The notes beneath the pieces are model-generated. The model saw nothing but the letters and a program-made list of their open reading frames with translations, was not told where the DNA came from and ran no database searches. The translations under genes were made by a program, and so were the position numbers. A DNA stretch of 10,461 bases from positions 1 to 10,461 of the forward strand of contig JADIND010000003.1 of the NCBI GenBank assembly GCA_017694215.1, in the 5' to 3' direction. This DNA comes from Candidatus Scatousia excrementipullorum. GTDB taxonomy: Bacteria; Cyanobacteriota; Vampirovibrionia; Gastranaerophilales; Gastranaerophilaceae. Position 1 is the first letter of the stretch, and every line of letters begins with the position of its first letter. Of the stretch, positions 6,740-10,461 are shown piece by piece.

Positions 6740-7522
6740 GTGAAGGGTGATAACGAAACTCTCACAGATATTTTTTCCAGAAACGAACTATTCTGGGGTA
6801 TAGAAAATCAAAACAGACTGCAGCAAAAACATGTTGCAGTTTTTGGTCTTGGAGGGGTAGGCGGCTTTTGTGCTGAAGCTCTTGTCAGAGCCGGTATCGG
6901 GGAACTTACCATCATAGATTTTGATGAAGTTTCTTCATCAAATATTAACAGACAAATTGTAGCACTGCATTCAACAATAGGACAATACAAAGCAAAGCTT
7001 TTTGAGAAACGATTGAAAGACATTAACCCCAAATTAAAACTTCATGTAATTGACGATTTTTATACGGCAAACAATAATGAACTTTTCACACCTCATGCCT
7101 CAAAGCTCACTTATGTTGCAGATGCCATAGACACAATGCGTTCCAAAATATCCCTCCTTGAAACCTGTGTTGAAAAAAACATTCCGGTTATTAGCTCAAT
7201 GGGGGCAGGAAACAGAATTGACCCGACACAGCTATACATTTCTGATATCGATGAAATTGAAAATAAAAATGCCCCCTTTGTATCAAACATAATTTATCAA
7301 TTAAAAAAACGGGGTATTGAAAAAGGAATTACAGTTGTTGCAAGCCGTGAAAAACCATATTGCAAAGAAAAAATATCTTCAACAGAAAATATTATAACAA
7401 AAAGCGGTGAAAAGTTTGAATTCACAAAGATTACGCCGGCATCAACGCCGTTTGTTGCAAGCTGTGCAGGGATTTTTATGGCATACTATATTACAAATGA
7501 AATAATAGAAGGCAGGGCGTAA
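6740..7522 (+). CDS. tcdA: tRNA threonylcarbamoyladenosine dehydratase (TcdA/ThiF-E1-like family)
   Basis: TcdA-type enzymes use ATP to cyclise the t6A base at position 37 of tRNAs to ct6A. The 260-residue protein has the nucleotide-binding motif GLGGVGG (36-42), acidic D60 and D62 in IIDFDEV, and NINRQ (68-72), all usual in E1/ThiF-fold adenylating enzymes. It then has YVADAIDTMRSKISLLETC (125-143) and SSMGAGNRIDPTQL (152-165), a close match to the TcdA branch rather than to ThiF or MoeB. No CxxC zinc pairs are seen, as expected for TcdA. The start is GTG at 6740, with GAAGGT seven bases upstream. It follows secG by 19 bases, and its stop overlaps the next start (TAATG). A related E1-like function is possible but less likely. 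Confidence 0.87.
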   Translation: MKGDNETLTDIFSRNELFWGIENQNRLQQKHVAVFGLGGVGGFCAEALVRAGIGELTIIDFDEVSSSNINRQIVALHSTIGQYKAKLFEKRLKDINPKLKLHVIDDFYTANNNELFTPHASKLTYVADAIDTMRSKISLLETCVEKNIPVISSMGAGNRIDPTQLYISDIDEIENKNAPFVSNIIYQLKKRGIEKGITVVASREKPYCKEKISSTENIITKSGEKFEFTKITPASTPFVASCAGIFMAYYITNEIIEGRA

Positions 7523-8235
7523 TGGAAAAAACTTTAAACATACTTGTAACAGGAGCCTCAAAAGGAATAGGCAGAGCAATCGCACTTGAAATGTCTGATA
7601 AAGGAAATATTTTTGTCACGGGAAGAAATGAAGAGGCACTGAAAACTATTGCAGCACAAGGATATTGCATATGTGATCTCTCAAAAGACATTACCCCGCT
7701 GATTAAATTTATTAAAGAAAACAAAATTGATATTTTAATTAACAATGCAGGCGAATACATATACAGTGCAATAGATTCCGCCACATCGGAAGAAATAGAA
7801 AGAATTTTTTCAACAAATCTGATTGCACCGGTAAAACTTATTTCCGCATCAGTTCCTCATATGAAGGAACAGAAATGGGGACGTATAATAAACATCGGTT
7901 CAATCTCCGGAGTTATGGGGGAAGCTTATGCAAGCCTTTATTCTTCAACCAAATCAGGTCTGCTCGGACTAACAAAAGCTCTTGCACTGGAGCTGGCCGA
8001 ATATAATATTACAGTAAATACAATTAATCCGGGCTGGGTTGAAACAAAACTCGGTTTAGATTCGATTGAAGAAAGCGAATTTTCAAAAGAAGAAATTATA
8101 GAATGCATTCCTCAAAAACGTTTTGTCAAACCTGAAGAAGTAGCAAAGCTTTGCAGTTATTTAATTACAAATGATGCCAAAGGAATAACAGGACAGGGAA
8201 TAAATCTCTGTGCAGGCCTAAGCGTCGGAATTTAG
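7522..8235 (+). CDS. Short-chain dehydrogenase/reductase, FabG-like
   Basis: This is a classical NAD(P)-dependent SDR of 237 residues. It has the cofactor motif TGASKGIG (10-17), NNAG (74-77), N99, catalytic Ser127 in NIGSISG, and Tyr140 with Lys144 in LYSSTKS. The INPGWVET segment (168-175) and a GITGQGINLCAGLS ending are also typical. It resembles 3-oxoacyl-ACP reductase (FabG), but SDR substrates cannot be read from these motifs and no fatty acid genes are nearby, so I leave the symbol blank. R35 after strand two (VTGRNEEAL) suggests NADPH preference, which is an inference. The start overlaps the tcdA stop by one base (TAATG), a sign of coupled translation. It is the last gene of the run, and no clear terminator follows. 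Confidence 0.88.
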   Translation: MEKTLNILVTGASKGIGRAIALEMSDKGNIFVTGRNEEALKTIAAQGYCICDLSKDITPLIKFIKENKIDILINNAGEYIYSAIDSATSEEIERIFSTNLIAPVKLISASVPHMKEQKWGRIINIGSISGVMGEAYASLYSSTKSGLLGLTKALALELAEYNITVNTINPGWVETKLGLDSIEESEFSKEEIIECIPQKRFVKPEEVAKLCSYLITNDAKGITGQGINLCAGLSVGI

Positions 8236-8300
8236 GGAATATTTTTTAATAAATCATTTATATCTATCCCAAGAACTTTAGATATATCATAAACAAAAAA
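8232..8300 (-). pseudogene. Leftover C-terminal tail of an XRE-family regulator
   Basis: Immediately after the stop of the XRE gene, and in the same frame, 22 sense codons run to another stop at 8232-8234. The encoded peptide FFVYDISKVLGIDINDLLKN-IP looks like the last helix of an XRE/HTH_3 protein. It aligns with the real end of the neighbouring protein (DISKVLGIDINDLL against VLADALDVEVKMLF) with the hydrophobic positions kept. It has no start of its own. It is probably what remains of an older XRE gene, or of the original 3' end after replacement or tandem duplication. Its stop overlaps the end of the convergent SDR gene. Confidence 0.55.
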
Positions 8301-8525
8301 TTAAAACGAAAAATCAAATAACATTTTCACTTCAACATCAAGTGCATCCGCCAATACTTTCATGGTTTTTATCGTAACATTAGCCTCCCCGCGTTCAATT
8401 TGCCCTATATAATTAAAATTCATATCAACTTTTTCAGCCAGTTTCATCTGGGAAAGTTTCTTTGCTTTACGGATATAAGCAAGTTTTGCACCAAAACGTT
8501 TTTCCAAATCTTTATTTTTTTCCAT
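8301..8525 (-). CDS. Small XRE-family helix-turn-helix regulator
   Basis: A 74-residue single-domain DNA-binding protein of the Cro/CI (HTH_3) type. It has the pattern FGAKLAYIRKAKKLSQMKLAEKVDMNFNYIGQIERGEANVTIKTMKVLADALDV, including SQMKLAEKV as helix 2 and NFNYIGQIERGE as the recognition helix. There is no sensor domain, so it is likely a simple dimeric repressor, often self-regulating. The ATG at 8525 has no Shine-Dalgarno sequence at usable distance. A TATACT at 8536-8541 would start transcription only a few bases before the ATG, so the mRNA may be almost leaderless. A 17-base perfect palindrome overlaps the start codon. The gene is divergent from the prepilin gene and convergent with the SDR. 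Confidence 0.9.
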   Translation of the reverse strand: MEKNKDLEKRFGAKLAYIRKAKKLSQMKLAEKVDMNFNYIGQIERGEANVTIKTMKVLADALDVEVKMLFDFSF

Positions 8526-8540
8526 ACTATCGGATAGTAT
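8524..8540. promoter_or_regulatory. Perfect 17-base palindrome at the XRE start codon, candidate operator
   Basis: ATACTATCGGATAGTAT reads the same on both strands apart from its centre base. It covers the first bases of the XRE start codon and its likely -10 element (8536-8541). The size and position fit an autoregulatory operator for the small XRE protein. Its ACTAT/ATAGT half-sites recur in the inverted repeat at 8563-8602. Confidence 0.5.
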
Positions 8541-8546
8541 ATCCTA

Positions 8547-8575
8547 TTGACAAAACCGTTTCTAATAGTTATTAT
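8547..8575 (+). promoter_or_regulatory. Near-consensus promoter of the prepilin gene
   Basis: TTGACA (8547-8552, perfect -35) is separated by exactly 17 bases from TATTAT (8570-8575, 5 of 6 for -10). Transcription would start near 8582, about 36 bases before the ATG at 8618. The left arm of the inverted repeat at 8563-8574 overlaps the -10 region, so a bound repressor would block it. Confidence 0.7.
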
Positions 8576-8602
8576 CATGTAAATGTAAGTTAATAACTAT
8601 TA
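8563..8602. repeat. 12-bp inverted repeat over the prepilin promoter
   Basis: TAATAGTTATTA (8563-8574) and its exact reverse complement TAATAACTATTA (8591-8602) flank 16 bases. The left arm lies in the -10 region of the divergent promoter and the right arm just past the predicted start of transcription. Each arm holds one ATAGT/ACTAT half-site of the kind seen in the 8524-8540 palindrome. It could be an operator pair or an mRNA leader hairpin. Confidence 0.6.
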
Positions 8603-8617
8603 TTATTGGAGAGAAAT

Positions 8618-9214
8618 ATGAAAATACAAGGTTTTACTTTAGCAGAAGTTCTCATAACACTTGGAATTATAGGGGTTGTTGCAGCAATGACTTTGCCGGC
8701 ATTGATTCAGAAAAACAATAATAAAGTTGTGGAAACAAGGTTAAAGAAATTCTACTCAGCCATAAATCAGGCAATAATGCTTGCCGAAAATGATTACGGC
8801 GATAAAAAAATCTGGTATCAGGATCTTGCAGGAGCCGATATTGATGACGAAGGCAATATTATAGAAAACTCATCACAAGCTGAAGCCTGGTTTAAAAAAT
8901 ATCTTGCTCCATACATGAAAATAACCAAGATAGATACTTTAAATACAGGGGCAATGATAGTATATTTTTCTGACGGAAGTGCATTACGTACCAGAAAACG
9001 GGATTCAACAAGAGATTGGGACTTTTTCCCGGGAAATATAAATAAATGCCTTAATGGGAAAGAAACAGGCGACGGCTTCAGAGATTCCGCAGGAAAGTGT
9101 TCATTTGCTTTTAATTTTCAGCCTTCTATAAATTCGGAAAGCTGGAAATATCACTATAATAAAGGCTTTGAACCCTATAAATTTAACTGGGACGGCAGTA
9201 AAGATATGCTGTGA
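8618..9214 (+). CDS. Type IV prepilin/pseudopilin-like protein, C-terminus cut by frameshift
   Basis: The protein has a class III N-methylation signal. A short MKIQG leader is cut after G5, giving mature F1 and Glu at +5 in GFTLAE, and then a hydrophobic helix (VLITLGIIGVVAAMTLPALI) that anchors or packs the pilin. Such proteins are processed by a prepilin peptidase and assembled into type IV pili or secretion pseudopili. The 198-residue globular part contains two Cys (NKCLNG and GKCSFAF). ATG at 8618 is chosen because GGAG (8608-8611) lies six bases upstream; the in-frame TTG at 8606 overlaps that site. The reading frame ends at TGA 9212-9214, but a well-formed C-terminal continuation lies in the +1 frame (9213-9329), so the original gene was about 237 residues. 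It is isolated, with no other pilus genes in view. Confidence 0.85.
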   Translation: MKIQGFTLAEVLITLGIIGVVAAMTLPALIQKNNNKVVETRLKKFYSAINQAIMLAENDYGDKKIWYQDLAGADIDDEGNIIENSSQAEAWFKKYLAPYMKITKIDTLNTGAMIVYFSDGSALRTRKRDSTRDWDFFPGNINKCLNGKETGDGFRDSAGKCSFAFNFQPSINSESWKYHYNKGFEPYKFNWDGSKDML

Positions 9215-9329
9215 CAGTTCATACGGATGTAATTCCGGAGGAAGCAGCTGGAGACAATACTGTACGGCAATAATTCAAATGAACGGATGGAAAATTCCTG
9301 ATGATTATCCGTACAAAGTAAGTTATTAA
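9213..9329 (+). pseudogene. Out-of-frame C-terminal end of the prepilin-like gene
   Basis: In the +1 frame from the base after the T of the TGA stop, 38 codons read DSSYGCNSGGSSWRQYC, then a stretch ending NGWKIPDDYPYKVSY and a stop at 9327-9329. The two Cys and the GWKIPDDYP ending resemble the normal C-terminus of prepilin-like proteins in this bacterial group (from memory, not searched). The segment has no start site and ends 1 base before the terminator, which places it inside the same gene. Removing one base, or slipping +1 at CTG TGA C, would rejoin it to the upstream frame. Confidence 0.7.
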
Positions 9330-9330
9330 C

Positions 9331-9360
9331 AAAAAACGCTCTTTTAAAAGAGCGTTTTTT
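9331..9360. terminator. Bidirectional intrinsic terminator after the prepilin gene
   Basis: A perfect 30-base palindrome made of AAAAAACGCTCTTTT and its reverse complement. The ACGCTC/GAGCGT stem closes over a TTTTAAAA centre, with a T-run on both strands. It ends the prepilin transcript and, on the other strand, lies just past the stop of the 9368-9739 gene. Confidence 0.9.
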
Positions 9361-9367
9361 AACAGTT

Positions 9368-9739
9368 TTATTTTTTTCTGTTATATATTTTAAACAGACT
9401 GTCTGCCGGTTCTTTCTGTATGGCTGCTGCAAATTCTTCTTCATTTACAGCTTCTGTTTTCAACAACATCGTATCAATTTTGTTTTGAGGAAATTTAAAT
9501 TTATTTTTTAATTTTTCCAAAAATTTCAAAGGTTCTAAATCACTAACTCTTAAAGCATATTTTATTTTATTCGGATTTCTTGAACTAAAAAACGGCTCAC
9601 AAGAAATTGTTCCGTTAAAACTATCGCCGAAAGATTTTATTACCGGAGAATTTTTTATTGCTTTGTACAAAGACTTAGACATATCCTGACTCGGATGCAA
9701 TGTTCCGAAAGATGGAGTATCGATTCTCTGTGTTTTCAT
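9368..9739 (-). CDS. Unrecognised small protein (123 residues)
   Basis: I do not recognise a family. The protein begins MKTQRIDTPSFGTLHPSQDM. It is polar and basic, with a middle segment that looks beta-rich (NGTISCEPFFSSRNPNKIKYALRVSDLEPL) and a helical, charged end (LEKLKNKFKFPQNKIDTMLL and EEEFAAAIQKEPADSLFKIYNRKK). There is no signal peptide, membrane helix or known motif. The ATG at 9739 has AAAGGA about ten bases upstream, slightly far. It follows the heptosyltransferase gene on the same strand after 51 bases and ends at the bidirectional terminator, so it is probably the last gene of that transcript. A clean frame, ribosome binding site and terminator make it a real gene. Confidence 0.75.
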   Translation of the reverse strand: MKTQRIDTPSFGTLHPSQDMSKSLYKAIKNSPVIKSFGDSFNGTISCEPFFSSRNPNKIKYALRVSDLEPLKFLEKLKNKFKFPQNKIDTMLLKTEAVNEEEFAAAIQKEPADSLFKIYNRKK

Positions 9740-9790
9740 TTTATAATAGTCCTTTCTATAAACAATCTACGGGGTACAAATACAATTTTA

Positions 9791-10461
9791 TTACGCACAA
9801 ACAATATGTGCAATATATTCTGCAGAAATCTTTAAACAATCCAAAGATTCACATGTAGTTTGCCTGTGCTCCCAAAGACAAGGCTTAATAGGACAGTTGT
9901 CGTTTGCTTTAATTGCAGTCACTAATTCTGATTGCGGAATTAGTTTTTTGTCATCGGTAGGCCCAAAAATAGCATAGGTTCGTGTTTTCAAGGCAACTGC
10001 AACATGAAGCGGAGCAGAATCAGAACAGATAAATTTTTCAGCCTTTGCAATAAGCTCTGCCAAATCTTTTAGACTTTTTGTCCTGCCGTAATAATCTTCG
10101 AAATTTTTATTTTTAACGGAAGACCTGATTGTTTCAATACATTCAGCATCATCAGGCCCGCCCGCAAGAATTACCTGCTTGCCTTTATCTATAAGAATAT
10201 CAATAACTTCAGCCCAAACTTTTGCCGGAATTGTTTTAATCATGCCTTTTTGAACACTCATTTTGCTGACACCCGGATGAATAAGAACTGAATTCTTGAT
10301 TTTCTCCTGCGGGTCAACGTTAATTTCAGGCAAAAAAGTTTTGTAATCTGTAATCGGTGTAACCAAGTCATGATACATATCACAGGCATATTGATTTTTG
10401 TTCAAAGGAACTGCTTTTGTCAATAGCTTTTCACTTAACGCTCCTGTATCATATCCGTATC
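9791..10461 (-). CDS. GT9-family (ADP-heptose:LPS) heptosyltransferase, C-terminal part
   Basis: The frame is open to the right edge and continues beyond it; the TTG at 10421-10423 is an internal Leu, not the start. About 222 codons are visible. The start of the visible part, YGYDTGALSEKLLTKAVPL, fits the end of the N-terminal domain. Then come the C-terminal nucleotide-sugar domain motifs: VLIHPGVS, VWAEVIDILIDKGKQVILAGGPDD, a YYGRTKSLKDLAELIAKAE helix, CSDSAPLHVAVAL and IFGPTDD. These are the usual family 9 features, with the D-S-x-P-L-H segment near the donor site. The enzyme likely adds a heptose or similar sugar to lipopolysaccharide core at the inner membrane. Exact acceptor and donor cannot be told. 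It ends with several Cys near the C-terminus (CPIKPCLWEHRQTTCESLDC), which also occurs in relatives. Confidence 0.9.
   Translation of the reverse strand, partial: YGYDTGALSEKLLTKAVPLNKNQYACDMYHDLVTPITDYKTFLPEINVDPQEKIKNSVLIHPGVSKMSVQKGMIKTIPAKVWAEVIDILIDKGKQVILAGGPDDAECIETIRSSVKNKNFEDYYGRTKSLKDLAELIAKAEKFICSDSAPLHVAVALKTRTYAIFGPTDDKKLIPQSELVTAIKANDNCPIKPCLWEHRQTTCESLDCLKISAEYIAHIVCA

Noticed and set aside
6726..6743. A five-codon ATG frame (MKVLK) whose TGA overlaps the GTG start of tcdA, possible leader peptide
   Set aside because: Its ATGAAGG is also the ribosome binding site of tcdA, the frame is tiny and nothing suggests attenuation; likely chance.
8259..8286. TATATCTA / TAGATATA inverted repeat as terminator of the SDR operon
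   Set aside because: The stem is only 8 bp and fully AT-rich apart from one pair, with a 12-base loop and no T-run after it; it lies inside the XRE tail remnant.
8606..8617. TTG at 8606 as prepilin start (adds MERN)
   Set aside because: It overlaps the GGAG ribosome binding site of ATG 8618, and the family leader is the short MKIQG.
10421..10423. TTG as the start of the heptosyltransferase
   Set aside because: The frame stays open to the window edge with residues that fit the family, and the N-terminal domain of GT9 proteins is missing, so the true start is outside.

Overview
The window is AT-rich, gene-dense bacterial DNA. It most likely comes from a non-photosynthetic relative of cyanobacteria (Vampirovibrionia/Melainabacteria, probably a gut Gastranaerophilales). 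This is an inference from remembered family features: a SecG with the cyanobacterial-type HSPKGDG...GGASQLF loop, a full minC-minD-minE operon, a GFTLAEVLITLGIIGVVAAMTLPALI-type prepilin start that is abundant in that group, and a heptosyltransferase implying an LPS-type outer layer. I see no tRNA, rRNA, CRISPR array, insertion sequence or phage module.

Layout. (1) 1-185: 5' end of an unrecognised minus-strand gene that runs off the left edge. (2) 377-2263 (+): a 628-residue protein with an unknown N-terminal region, a long P/T/A/Q-rich linker and a C-terminal SLT-type lytic transglycosylase domain ending in one EF-hand loop. (3) A perfect 15-bp bidirectional terminator at 2271-2306. (4) 2305-4588 (-): the cell-division site selection operon minC, minD, minE; MinE carries an unusual acidic tail of about 78 residues. 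(5) 4681-5652 (-): a second SLT plus EF-hand protein, directly upstream of minC and paralogous to the one at 377-2263, so two related wall enzymes bracket the min genes. (6) 5806-8235 (+): a tight four-gene run, Nudix/winged-helix regulator (NrtR-like), secG, tcdA-like tRNA t6A dehydratase, and a FabG-like short-chain dehydrogenase. (7) 8232-8525 (-): a small XRE repressor-like gene followed in frame, after its stop, by the leftover tail of another XRE protein. (8) 8618-9329 (+): a type IV prepilin/pseudopilin-like gene divergent from the XRE gene. It has a near-consensus promoter overlapped by an inverted repeat, and its last 38 codons are displaced by a frameshift. (9) A second perfect bidirectional terminator at 9331-9360. 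(10) 9368-9739 (-): an unknown 123-residue protein. (11) 9791 to the right edge (-): the C-terminal part of a GT9 heptosyltransferase.

How the parts may work together. Min proteins place the division septum, and the flanking SLT proteins could cut peptidoglycan during growth or division; the link rests on position only. The XRE/prepilin pair looks like a self-contained regulatory switch with ACTAT/ATAGT half-sites. The most notable points are the SLT/EF-hand pair around min, the MinE tail, the XRE-pilin control region, the XRE tail remnant and the pilin frameshift.
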